Source: Epiperipatus broadwayi (taxonomy: Eukaryota > Onychophora > Udeonychophora > Euonychophora > Peripatidae). From it: a stretch of DNA of 64,000 bases. Position 1 is the stretch's first letter. The number at the start of each line of letters is the position of its first letter. Under the pieces are notes generated by a model that saw only the letters and a list, made by a program, of their open reading frames with translations, did no database searches and was not told the DNA's origin. Made by a program: the position numbers and the translations under genes. This document shows positions 13,840 through 25,009 of the stretch, piece after piece. The stretch is from assembly GCA_028023455.1 (NCBI GenBank), contig JAQFVV010012405.1:2543149-2607148 (forward strand), in the 5' to 3' direction.

Positions 13840-14900
13840 TCAAGCAACACTGATATATTTGCCCAAAAAAAGCATTAACTCATATCTGTATAGATATTTT
13901 CTTAAGCCTGTATTTAAAATTTACTAACAAGTAATAATGGGAAAATTTAAGATAATCATATTTTATAGGCTATAAAATGCCCATGAGCTTAAATATAAAG
14001 CTTAACTACAAAATTTATCATCGTAAATTGCTAAAGAGGCAAAAAAATATGACTGCTGAGATAGTACTTTCCTCCTAAATGTATGCATCATTAAATATAT
14101 ATATAGCGAGATGAACACATACTTTTATAACAAGTAATATTGCCCATTTTACATTTAAGAAAAAGAAGCATGATTATTATTATTTTTTTAAACACAAATA
14201 AACGCATATATATATATTATTTCATTTAATTGTCATAAAGAATCTTAATCAAATCTAAACTAAATAGATAATGATTTTAACACTCATTTCTATTCCTAAT
14301 TTTATTAACAAGGCACCGTAATTACATATATAAGAGTAGATGGCAGATTTTAATTCAGATATTTGATTTTTTTTCTTTCTTTTTTTTTTTTTAAAAAAAA
14401 AGACATACATTTTAACTAGCAAGAATTGGACAAATGATTTAAGAAATTCAAGTTTAACTGTTTGTTACTTTAAAATTATAAAATAATTATCATTCTCCCA
14501 TTTAAGATTTGAGACAAACAAACAAATTTATGCATAAATTGGTTTAATAGTAAAAATATCACTTGTCCCATATTTGCTGGGTTGGCATAAATAAAATTAA
14601 TCAATAAAGTATAGATTTTTATAACTACAGGAAATATACTGGCATATCTCAAAATAAATAATGAAAGCTGTATTTATAAACTTTATAGCATTTTGTTCCA
14701 TTTATAAAGTAGAAATTAATATTTTGTACATTAATAACTAGAAAAATAAGTTATGACCTCGATTGACTTGCCAAAATAAAAAAAAGTTAATACACTCGTG
14801 TATATATATATCACTGTCTCTTTGAAACACATCCCTTTTTAAGATATAGTCTTTTACCAATCAGTTAAAAATCTGAGAATTTTAAATTTAGATATTCTAG
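13840..14900. other. AT-rich non-coding sequence
   Basis: Nothing supportable. If the exon at 15016-15155 is real, the 14900-15015 part is its 3' UTR. Confidence 0.5.
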
Positions 14901-14904
14901 AGTT

Positions 14905-15015
14905 TTTTTATTTATAGAAGGCATTTTAATTATTTTATCTTGAAGGTTTAAAAGTTCATACTTGCAATGTTTGATGTCACTTTGATGAGGCAACTGTCTT
15001 CTTACTGGTTCACAC
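14905..15015 (-). other. Probable 3' UTR with poly(A) signal
   Basis: On the minus strand, downstream of the stop codon at 15016-15018, about 100 nt lead to an AATAAA-type signal (complement of tttatttat, near 14909-14917). The spacing is normal for a short metazoan 3' UTR. It depends entirely on the adjacent exon being real. Confidence 0.4.
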
Positions 15016-15155
15016 TTATTTCAGGACCAACTTTTGGCTTTTTTGAACATAGGACAGGCTGAATTCGAAGTTGGTTCTCCATTCTCTCAGCGGCAGCAAC
15101 ATGGAATCAATAGGTTTCTCCTCTCCATAGATGCAATCTTCCCAGAGATTTTCCC
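15016..15155 (-). CDS. Probable terminal coding exon of an unidentified host gene
   Basis: On the minus strand a pyrimidine tract ending tccttcccctcag makes a strong 3' splice site at 15156/15155. The next bases are open in one frame for 45 codons to a TAA at 15016-15018. The peptide begins ENLWEDCIYGEEKPIDSMLL and continues PLREWRTNFEFSLSYVQKSQ before a short basic end. Its balanced composition (three Trp/Cys, many charged residues, normal codon variety) stands out against the AT-rich background and is not the Lys/Asn/Ile/Phe-rich product of chance frames here. A poly(A) signal follows at suitable distance. I do not recognise the protein family and assign no function. Upstream exons would lie at higher coordinates and none could be connected with confidence. 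A retrotransposed fragment is the main alternative, but the splice-acceptor context argues against it. Confidence 0.55.
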
Positions 15156-15169
15156 CTGAGGGGAAGGAT

Positions 15170-16690
15170 AAACTTGTTTACTCAGAAGTCATGGTGATTA
15201 TCTGACATCAGCTTACACTCAATGGGTCTATTAGAGAGAGAGTAACTTTGACTTTCACTTTTACTCTCTACTTTTACTTACTTTTTACTTTTTTTTACTG
15301 CCTGTCTAGAAAAATAACCCAGTATTTATAAGACTGTAACTAAAAAAAAAAAAAATTTACTCAGCACAACCAAAAATCCTGTCTAGTCTTTGTTTATTCT
15401 TTTTTTTTTTTAACACAGATATAATAACTGCCTTCAGATTCAACCTTTTTTAGAAACAAAAATAGACTGGTTGACTGATTTTTAATTTACACTAGTTAGC
15501 AAAATCCTATCAAGATTAAATTAAGGTACAAAAATTTTAACTGCCCTTTTTAACCACCTTTAAAGACAAATAATTAGTGCTTCCTTCTATATTTTTCCAA
15601 ATGTTTCAAAACAATAGACTCATAAAAATGTTATTTGCAAAGAAATAATGAGTCAACCTATTTTTCTATATTTTTTTAGGAAAAACACAAAGACAAAAGA
15701 AAATATTGTATTTTCCTTTCCAAATACATAACTGAAAAATGTATTTCAATAAAACAATATATATACATGCCTTCTCATTCAATTACCCACACACACACAT
15801 CTGTATATTATTTTCTAACAAAAAATGAAAAAATAGATATTTGATCTATTAAATCTACATATATATTATTTTTAAACAAATATCATGAAACTCTGTGTGT
15901 GCATACACACTGATCGCTTCAATATGGTTTGATTTTAAAGGCAGTTGCCATAATATTGATTTACTATGACAATGCCATCTATAAATACATTGTGTGTATG
16001 GGCTTATCTTTTGTTTTCAAGATTTTTTAGTGGTTTTTACTTATATCTTGTTTAAAAAAGCTTTTATTAAAACATTTTTTATAATTCAAGTGATAATTCA
16101 TCAATCCATTCAGAATAATTTTTTCAAAAGGTATTGCAAATTGCTAGCAAAATGTTAACTAATAAGTATATCTTCAAAAAGAAAAACAATTTTCATAATA
16201 AAATGTAACTTCACAATATTGCATGCACTTCACTAGCAATATATTTAATTTGTACAAAACTTTTAAAAATTGTTACTGTAATTTATTATCAGTATAATAA
16301 ATAAACATTTGGTTTTACTTATTTACAGCTTGAAGTGTCAAAACATGTATTTACAAGTAAAAGCTTTATTTTTACAGGGAATCTTATTTTCCCTTCCCTT
16401 TGAAGAACTATTTTTTTCCTCTTTTTTTTTTAATAGTTTTTAATTTTATTGAAATATGTGTTTGACATACATATTTCTCATTAATTAGCCATACACATTT
16501 AAATTTCTTGTACTCCTTTATTTATCTGTTAATTTTTTTAATTTCTTACTATGACTTCTTTACTTAATTTTTGACCCATTTCATGATAATCATAATATAT
16601 AACATTTTAAATGAAGAAATAAATACCATTTTAGCTTCTTTTGCATCTTAGTTTTATTAACGGCATCCATTCCAAAAACTGTTATTTTTT
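15170..16690. other. AT-rich sequence, possibly intronic
   Basis: No feature beyond simple repeats such as agagagagag near 15232. If the exon at 15016-15155 is genuine, this lies in its upstream intron. Confidence 0.5.
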
Positions 16691-16697
16691 GTATATA

Positions 16698-17638
16698 CAC
16701 CTGGGTCTCATTTTACGCGATAGATAGGTTCCTCAGAAAACACGTGCAAATGAAATCGTGCAAAAATAGACGTAACTTACCTTGAAAAAGGGGGGATACA
16801 GACTGTGATTTTTCAAAAATCGCGTAAAAGCAAAGCATCTACATAAAATTACTTTAAAATTCGCGCAAAAAAAATAAGGAAATAAAATATGACTAATAAA
16901 AAATTTCAAATTTGAAAAAAATTGATACAAGACAAACTTTTTTTAACTATAATATTTAATTTTATTCAAAACAATATATTTTTATGCATAATTTACAGTA
17001 ATTTACATTTTTTTATACACGTTTTAATTATTATCGCTATTTGCCGTTAAACAGGTTCGTTTGCAAACTGGTAAAAAATCAGATTCTTCACAAGAGGAAA
17101 TACAACTAGCGCCATTGTCACTCTCATGTTGTGTTAATGGTTTTCTGGTGATAACGTAATTAGTAATTAATCTAACAACTAAAAATTAAATTCTTATTTT
17201 TGCCTTTAATTTTTTAATTTTCAATTTTAACTGTGTCCACTGCTATTACTCACCTTTTAAAAATAAACTTGCGGACACTAAATTGATTACATTCTTTTTT
17301 AAAAAGCAAAAAAGAATGTGATTTAAAATGCACAATGTTTGAACAAATTTACATTATAATCTTGTAAAATTTAATGTGTGTATACATAAAATGTGGACAT
17401 CATGATTTTAATTTCATTATTGCATAAAATCTTACTATTATAAAGCACTGAAAATATTGAAATTACTAAGATGAAAGTCAAATTCCAATAATGTGCTATT
17501 ACTTTCAATATGACATAAGTGCGCAAAATTTATTATTTAAAGTAATAGCTCATTATTGGAGTTCGACTTCCGGAGAAACGTGAATCACGTAACTTCAAAA
17601 TCGCATTAAATAAGTCCACGTAAAAAGAGATCCAGGTG
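16698..17638. mobile_element. TA-flanked inverted-repeat DNA transposon (Tc1/mariner- or pogo-like remnant)
   Basis: The left end, cacctgggtctcattttacg (from 16698), matches the inverted right end, read as cacctggatctctttttacg (from 17638 on the minus strand). Both are flanked by TA, the duplicated target of the Tc1/mariner/pogo superfamily. The element is about 940 bp, and its ends keep CpGs in an otherwise CpG-poor window. Inside, on the minus strand at about 17024-17155, a frame reads TRKPLTQHESDNGASCISSC and continues acidic/Ser-rich to a stop. This could be the C-terminal tail of a transposase, but no DDE residues are visible. It is non-autonomous or strongly deleted. Confidence 0.6.
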
Positions 17639-17639
17639 T

Positions 17640-19435
17640 AATCAGCTTTGCTACCATGCAGATGTGTATATTGGAGAAAACTAAATAAAATGTAGGTTTT
17701 ATACAAGTAACTTTGTGGTACATCTCTATAGAAACAACATTGGACTGTGAAGTATTTTGTATAATACACCTTGTGATTTAACAGCACCATCTCAAAATAT
17801 TTCATTAGTAATAAAGGGAGGTTTAAAGAATAAAACTAATTTCTAATCTTATTACTTGTAATTCTATTACGTATATATTATAGCTATAAATATTAATCAG
17901 TTATTAATTTCTTCTGATAATAAGTTATTATTTTGATGAAATAGCAACACAGTAAGTATTTATAGATATAAGGCTTGTAGCATTATCAAAAAATAAACCA
18001 GATTTCCACCAACATTAAGCTACACAGAAAGAGCAAATCATATTTTGTTTTATATGTTATCCAATGCATTATATATAATCAAATTAATAGTATAATGTTT
18101 TTTATACAAATATAAACATTTTAAAACATTTATTATTAAAATTAATATTAACATAACTAAAAGAATGAAAAAATTGTAAAAGTTATAAATTTATGTAGGG
18201 TGGGGGAAGGGGAATGCTTTTTATGTTTGTAATAATAATGTATTTTTTTCCATTAATATAACTTTAAATTATGTAATTATAATAATTACATATTTTATAT
18301 TTTTTTAAAAACATTTTTCAATGAATAAAAGCAACTTAGAAGCAAAAAATTACTTTTACATTTATTTCCGATTAACAATGAAATGTGAACAAGTTCTGTT
18401 TGCAGATTGAGTTCTGCAATTAACATTTGATCTATAGAGCTTTATATTTGGCTAACCCCTGTCATCTATTAATGAAAATGAAAACTAAAATATATAACTT
18501 TTACTGATCATTGGAAAGTATTTATTACAAGATTCCAATTGAAGTATCATTACACAGACTGACTGTTCAAATGTGTCTAAAGTAAATCAGATGTGAAAAA
18601 TTTATCTGGAATTTCTAATTCAATATAACAGAATTTGATTGAAAAAAAAAAAGTAAATTATATTCAATGATGTTAAGCCTCTGATTATTATTTTTCTAGT
18701 GATGATTACAAATGTAACTCTGTACAGGCTAGTGAATACTTCAAAATATTAATTTTTATTTATTATTTTAAACTAAAATTTGAATGTGGGAAATATTTTT
18801 AAAATGTGCTAATATATATATTTAAAAAAAAGTTAACCTACATGTATTCTTTTTCAGCCAGTTATAAGTTATAACTATATGTTATTGAAATTTCTTAACT
18901 TGTTTTCTTTTAAAAGTAAATATTCTGAAGCTTATCACATTGCTCTTCTAAGAAAATAAATATTACATAACTATTCTGTAAAAATAATCATACATATGTA
19001 ATTAAATTATGGAAAATATATGTTTTCACTTACAAAAATACACATAAAAGCTTGTTCAAGTGCTTTTGTGTGATGAGCTCATGTTACAATTGTTTGTTAA
19101 TTTATAGTAGATTTATCTGTTTACTTAGACATTTTAAGATTTTTTAAAATTAATAAATCAATAGTTTAATTTTTGTCATCAAATGAATACAAAACTAAAA
19201 AATGAATGCTAAAGACAGTTGTAAGGAATGAATTAAAGCCAAACAAACTATATTACCCTCAGTGGTGATACAGTATCATGTTCAGTTCTCAGAAAGGATC
19301 AACACATTGGGTAATAAGATTTTTAGTGTTTGAAATCATGTGTGTTTGTGATTTAGGAATCTACTTGGAAGCAAATCTATTGATTTCATAAATTATTTTG
19401 GCAAAAGTTACTGTGATCATTTAAATTAAATAATC
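17640..19435. other. AT-rich non-coding sequence
   Basis: Nothing supportable. Confidence 0.5.
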
Positions 19436-19495
19436 AATATAAATAAGACTGAAATAAACAACTAATGATAATTATATTTTAATATTTATCTAAAC

Positions 19496-19525
19496 AGCTT
19501 TTATCTCCATTGAGACCTTCTCAAG
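19496..19525 (-). ncRNA. Degenerate hammerhead-like motif, left PLE terminal repeat
   Basis: Read on the minus strand: CTTGAGAA, then a hairpin with GTCTC pairing to GAGAT around a short loop, then AAAAGC. This is the order of hammerhead core box 1 (CTGANGA), stem II and core box 2 (GAAAC), with substitutions in both boxes. Cleavage activity is therefore not expected. It is in the same sense as the PLE coding remnant. Confidence 0.45.
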
Positions 19526-19599
19526 ATATTTCATTATACAAATCACATGACCAATTAATTATATGCATTCCATCTACCAGGCATTATTTACATTAAATT

Positions 19600-20616
19600 G
19601 TACTTTACATCATATACTCATACATTATAATCAAATAAATTAATAAATTTAACAAACTTTAACATCTTACATATACATGTAATTTACAATATATAATTAA
19701 ATAGCTTATAAAGTATAAAAAACAATAAATATTTTATCTTTATAAGTATTATTTACATTAATTTCCTATATCTTCCAACTATTTAATAAAGCCCCCTTTC
19801 CTCCCAATTTTACTGGACCTTTAATCATATTTACATATTTATCCAAATTTTCTTGAATATGTAATGTTTTATGATATATTCTCTTATGGTAATCTTTTAC
19901 ATACTTTATAGCCTTTATACATTTTGCACATTTCATTTTATTCTCTGTATCTAAATAATGATCATGATTTCATATCTTTTCTATTAATTGATCTATTGTG
20001 TTCCTTACTTCTCTTAATTGCTGTTTTTCCTACCTATCCTATATATACCATTTTCCACATTCAATTTTTATATACCAGCCCCACCTTATTATTAACATCA
20101 TTCAACTTTTTTGCATTATGTAATCACTTACCCAAAGACTTATTATTTCTTCAAGCTACTTTTACATCATTTGGTGATCTTTTTTTTTGATTAATTTTTT
20201 ATATACTTTTTCTGAATACAGAATAGACATCCATTTACTATCTTTATACTTATTCCTAATGTTATCATTTTTTCAGTCTATCTTATTATCAAAAATTCTT
20301 CTAATTGCTTTTCTTTTATAACTAATTTTTACATAATCATTCCACTTTTAATTTCTGTGCATATGCCTCTTTCTTATCTAACATTATCCTATCATTTTTT
20401 AATTTATAAGCTTTTAAAACTCATATTCTTTGATGTCATGGCTGATGTGACTTTGGATCAATCAGTCCTCAATCTTTTTATTCTTAATATAATGTTCAAT
20501 AATTATTTCAGTCTCTATATCCCTTCTTAAAAAAATATCTAAATATTTTAATCCATTTTTCTTTTTCTCCATTATAAACTTAATACCATACTTATTTTTA
20601 TTTAACTCATTAAAAA
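19600..20616 (-). pseudogene. PLE polyprotein remnant (RT C-terminus and GIY-YIG endonuclease)
   Basis: Around 20529-20593 the minus strand reads GIKFIMEKKKNGLKYLDIF, matching the PLE block after the RT palm, where a hydrophobic-acidic lead precedes LPFLD. Further downstream, at about 19985-20088, it reads GLVYK, two codons including a stop, then MVYIG, a stop, and VGKTAIKRSKEHNRS. This is a GIY-YIG core with the Tyr-Ile-Gly, the Arg helix and the following Glu-His. Around 19780-19900 a lysine-rich tail (HKTLHIQENLDKYVNMIK) fits the end of the endonuclease domain. Multiple stops and frameshifts make it a pseudogene. The catalytic YxDD part of the RT is missing, so the copy is 5'-truncated. 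Confidence 0.8.
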
Positions 20617-20654
20617 CATTAATAATTAGTCATGTGATTTATATAATTAAATAT

Positions 20655-20683
20655 CTTGAGAAGGTCTCAGTGGAGATAAAAGC
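20655..20683 (+). ncRNA. Degenerate hammerhead-like motif, right PLE terminal repeat
   Basis: Inverted counterpart of the motif at 19496-19525. Plus-strand cttgagaaggtctcagtggag is followed by ataaaagcc: box 1-like CTTGAGAA, a GTCTC/GAGAT stem and box 2-like AAAAG. The two arms differ in the loop and in positions just downstream, yet both keep the paired stem. Confidence 0.45.
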
Positions 20684-20949
20684 CAGTTAGGTAAATATCA
20701 AAATATAATTATCATTAGTTGTTTATTTCAGTCTTATTCAGATTGCTTATTTAATTTATTTATAAGTTACAACATTGTGGACAAATAAATTATAGTGAAT
20801 ATTTGACCATTATAGTTATTTTGTAATCATGTAATAAGAAAACATTGAATCCACCTATCATAATTTGCCACCGCTTGTTAATAGCTTTAAATGATCAGTA
20901 TAGTTTTAGCCAGTCTATAAATAATATTAAATTGAATTAAATGTCATGC

Positions 20950-21033
20950 CATGCACAGTTTATTGCAGTGGTAGGGTGAAATTCTGGAGTATAAATTTCT
21001 CAGGTGGCACTTCTGAGATTCAAATGTCTTATG
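20950..21033 (+). repeat. tRNA-like SINE head
   Basis: An A-box-like tattgcagtggtagggtg (20961-20978) is followed by a B-box-like gagattcaaatgtc (about 21014-21027). The A box resembles the copies at 3465-3536 (+) and 62085-62165 (-). It is degenerate, with no clear tail. Confidence 0.4.
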
Positions 21034-21059
21034 AATTTCTGTGCAGTAAAGCTATTCAA

Positions 21060-21632
21060 TAATTTATTTATTTTAATGTCTTAATTTGTTAGTTAAACAT
21101 TATCATGATAGAATCATAAACTTTTTCTAACTGAAAGATAGACTAAATAAAATAAAAAAACTATAAAAACCTCAATTGCTACTTAAATTATTTTGAGGAT
21201 CCTAAAAAATAGGTTGAGGGCAGAAGTTTTAGTCTATTGACGAATGTGATTACTTTTTTATTAAGTAAGAATCAGTTCAGGATTCTTTAGTTCTTCATGC
21301 AGCTTCTCATTTAATCACTGCATTCATCTGTATAGGATAAAAATGCATATTTGATATATCATATTTTTTTTGTTGCAATTTCAGAGTGGGAAAAAGTTCT
21401 TTAAGGCTAATCTATGTGATTAATTACGACCACAGCCATTTATTTAAAAGCAAACCATATGTTGATCTAGATACCAAACGTTTGAACTAATTATTATAAT
21501 TTAAAGACATTGTAGTTTAAAGGGTATGTGTTAGTTTGCATTTTTATAATGCTCATATATGTTGGAATCTCCATGATAAAGTTTACATGCATGGCTTTTT
21601 GTTAAATGTGTATGCGTTTTTTTTATTATATA
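21060..21632. other. AT-rich non-coding sequence
   Basis: Nothing supportable. A 62-codon open frame at 21536-21724 runs into the hAT element and is incidental. Confidence 0.5.
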
Positions 21633-21981
21633 ACCTAAGACAGGGGTCCCCAACCTTTTTGCACTTAAGAGCACATTCTATAATACCGGCCAGGTGGCGG
21701 GCACCATTTATTTTTTCAATGTAAATTTATAGTTGGATATTGTTAATAATACACATAATGTACAAAAAAATATTTATTTCAAAATTAAAATTTTAACATA
21801 TAATTAGCGTTTATATTTTTACGCTGTAAAAGTATAATATGCCCTACAATTTGATTACAATATAATACAATAATCAGATAAATAATTTTTTATCATGTTC
21901 GGATAGCGGCGGGCACATGTAAAATGGTCTGCGGGCGCCATGGTGCCCGCAGGCATAGGGTTGGGGACGCCTGACCTAAGA
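21633..21981. mobile_element. hAT miniature element (non-autonomous) with its target duplication
   Basis: The element spans 21641-21973 (333 bp). Its ends are caggggtccccaacc and the inverted cagGcgtccccaacc, 14 of 15 positions identical. A perfect 8-bp target duplication, acctaaga, lies at 21633-21640 and 21974-21981. CAG ends plus an 8-bp duplication define the hAT superfamily. Subterminal GC-rich blocks (ggccaggtggcgggcacc; gcgggcgccatggtgcccgc) can pair with each other and contrast with the AT-rich middle. There is no transposase, so it needed an autonomous hAT supplied in trans. The exact duplication and preserved CpGs suggest a fairly recent insertion. Confidence 0.92.
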
Positions 21982-21989
21982 TGTATAAA

Positions 21990-23760
21990 AGTCATATGAG
22001 TCAACAAATTATGAAGAAATTTCAAATAGTAATAAAAATTGGTAAAATTAAGAAATGTATTACAATTCTTTTTCAAAATAAAATTAACTATTAATAATAC
22101 CAAGTTCCTATGAAAAACAGTTGGGGAAAAAAGGAAAATTCTGATCATCTACCTGTAAACAAAAAGGGAGGGAATAATTAGTTTCTTTGTTGGGCTAGTT
22201 AAGATGGAAGTCAAGAAAATTTTAATGATATTTAAATAAAGATAATGCAGTTTCAGGGATAAAACTTAAGTGTGTCTCACCTGAAATTTTCAATAATGTA
22301 GCTGTTTATGGAATTGTAAATAAAGGAATGACTTAGAAATTAACTTCAATTTTGCCACTCTATTAATTACTTTTGAACATTGAAAATATGTGAAACTTGA
22401 TATGAGGAAACTTGCCCTCTAATTAGTTGTCCAATGGAAATATTCTTCTATGACTTGATTTATAAAGCTGCATAAAGTTGATACTCTCAATAATAGGAAA
22501 AACTTCATGGGAATAAACTACAATTAAAGCAAGAAATTAAAATATTAAAAATTGCTTGCAGACATTTAAAATATGAGAATTATTATGCCATATGTCTATA
22601 TTTAAAAGTTAATGAAATGTAAGCTCACTGGAACATAAATAGGCAATTGAATAACCGTAATACAATTTTTTTTATGAATTATTATGAAGCAACAAATATT
22701 TTTTTTATTACATTTGTTCTCCATGCAAACATTTAAATGTAAATATGATTTATATTATTTTCATTCTGTTCTTTAATTAAAAGTATTATTATTACTAATA
22801 ATTTTGTTGCTTGTTTATTTCTCATACAAATTCTAAGTAGATTATTTTATTTTGTCATTTAATAATATTATTAATGTGATGAGGATAATGGTCAGGAAAC
22901 ATGACTAGATATGTATAAAAACTTGGCTTTATGTGTGTCTAGCCTGGCTGTTATCCGTGAGTATTATAAATTAGTTATTTAAAAATAAAAATTGTATAGT
23001 CACTCCACCATGCACATGGACATCCATTAGATATTCATAATTCCACTAGACCAGAATTCAATTTGCAAATATCATATACTGATGATTATTATATATTTCA
23101 ATATTTTTTGTTTAAAAAGAATGATTACCATTACAATATATATATGTTTGGTAGGTATATAAAATATTTTTAATTTTTAAAAATTATTGACTGAATATTT
23201 TTTGATATAGCATTAGTCAATAGTTTTTATTATCATTTTAAAACTAAATACTTATCTATTCTGAAAGTTATTGCCTGTATAGAAAGTCAGTCTTTCACTT
23301 TCAGTTCAACATAAGCAGATTAATATTTAAATTGAGAATATCTATTTGAAACTGAACAGCTTTTGAAAGTTGAGCAAATTTGATAAGTTTCACTCTGAAA
23401 TAAAAAATTGAAAAATGTATGTATGTATTTTTTTTATTAACAAGAATTGCAATGCTTCAATTTTATTTATTGATCAGTTTAATTTTTTATTTTATTGCAA
23501 AACATTTATATATATATATATGTTGTTAAACTTACCAGATTGTATATATGACCTTAGAAATAATTATGATGTTTACACCATTTTTATATAATGCACATTT
23601 TTTTGTTGTTGTTGAATTTTTTAAAATCCACTGATTGAAGTATATAATTAATGACTTAATAACCATTATCCTTTGTCATAATGTAGTATTTGGGTCTTTT
23701 AAAAATAATGAGAGAAATAAAATAAGTATTTTAATGATTTATTGCTTAGAAATGAAGTTT
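21990..23760. other. AT-rich non-coding sequence
   Basis: Nothing supportable. A possible A-box-like block (tggtctagtggaattatg) on the minus strand near 23045-23062 has no convincing B box. Confidence 0.45.
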
Positions 23761-23764
23761 GAGC

Positions 23765-23840
23765 ATCAGAAGAAACATAGTTGAGTCTTGATCCATGGAT
23801 CTTGACTTCTAAGAATTCATCACTCTACCCTACATACATA
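23765..23840 (-). repeat. Possible tRNA-like SINE head
   Basis: On the minus strand, ggtagagtgatgaattc (23829-23813) resembles the A box of the other SINE heads in this window, and catggatcaagactc (about 23797-23783) is a weak B box at compatible spacing. This is a low-confidence member of the family. Confidence 0.3.
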
Positions 23841-23844
23841 AGGG

Positions 23845-24875
23845 AAAGAGAGAGGTAATGAATTTTTTTGCAACTACTAATATATTTTAATACACCTGAG
23901 AACTAAAGATCTAATTACAATTCTAGGTGTTATATCTGGTGCTCAAATATATGATCTTCTGAGTGATAAATCATTATTTTTTTAATATGATACTTTTTAA
24001 AAATATTTTTTAAAGATTAAACAGTATTATCAGCACAGTAATGATATAGGCTAAAACTCTTAGTTGGATACATATCTTCCATCTTATGTTGCAACCTATA
24101 CTGAAATTCATCTTTAATTTTTTAAAAACTTTTCATGAAATGGTATGTGTATTTTGGTTATATATTTACTTATTTTTATTTCTTATTTTTCTTCTTCTGT
24201 TTGTTTAATTAATTTTTTGCTAAAATTTACATTAGCTAGTAATGATATTAAGATGGTGTCAGTAATAGTTACTGACAAGTGTGTCATTAGCAAAACCTCA
24301 TTTTAAACTTTTTAGGAGATAAAAATCATTATCTTGAAATTTTTTTGAATGGACAGAAAAAAGGATCACAATGTTTAGAAGTTGATATCAAATTAATGGC
24401 ACCAAAATGAAGCAGTTGTAAGAAGTTCTAGCATATAATAGCCAGAAGAATCAATTGAATTATGTAAAAATTAAAAAAAAAATATGATAAATACATTTTA
24501 CATTAAAATTAGTTTGGTTAAATGCAGAGAAGGTGAATGTCTTATGTTTTTTTGAAATGTTTAAGAAAGATTAAAATTAATTTACTATGATAATGTGATT
24601 ATTTGATCCTACTTTTGAGAAGTGAAAATAATCTGATGAAGGTGGCAAATTAAGCAGAAAAAAGTAGAATAAAGTAAAAAGATATTGTTTGAAAAATATG
24701 AAAAAGAAATTATTTTAATATTCTTAAATGTTATTGAATTGTGAATTTTTAATTTGAATATCAAATAGAACTTTGTCGAATTTTCAGAAGTTTGATTTAC
24801 TATGTAATATTTTTGAAAATCCTAAACTTATAGTTATTTATAGAATTATATTTACTCATTTTAATATGAATAAAT
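23845..24875. other. AT-rich non-coding sequence
   Basis: Nothing supportable. Confidence 0.5.
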
Positions 24876-24879
24876 AGTT

Positions 24880-25000
24880 TTAACCAGTGTATGTTACTTA
24901 TAGCATTATATATATAGATTGTATATAATGTAATAAGTAACATACATATTACAACCAGTGTATGTTACTTATAGCATTATATATATAGATTGTAATATTG
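24880..25000. repeat. 72-bp two-copy tandem repeat with internal hairpin
   Basis: A block beginning aaccagtgtatgttacttat and running through an (AT)n patch occurs at 24882 and again at 24954. The intervening sequence contains ataagtaacatacat, which is complementary to the start of each copy and allows a hairpin. Confidence 0.85.
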
Positions 25001-25009
25001 TAATCAGTC

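Larger units (their letters stand above)
19436..20755 (-). mobile_element. Penelope-like element with inverted terminal repeats
   Basis: About 120 bp at 19440-19560 reappears inverted at about 20620-20750. Both arms share aataagactgaaataaac and a block read as tcttgagaaggtctc. The enclosed 1.05 kb encodes, on the minus strand, remnants of a PLE polyprotein from the RT C-terminal part to the GIY-YIG domain. Terminal repeats in inverted orientation around a 5'-truncated copy are a known PLE arrangement. No target-site duplication was identified, because the outermost boundaries are blurred by divergence. Confidence 0.75.
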
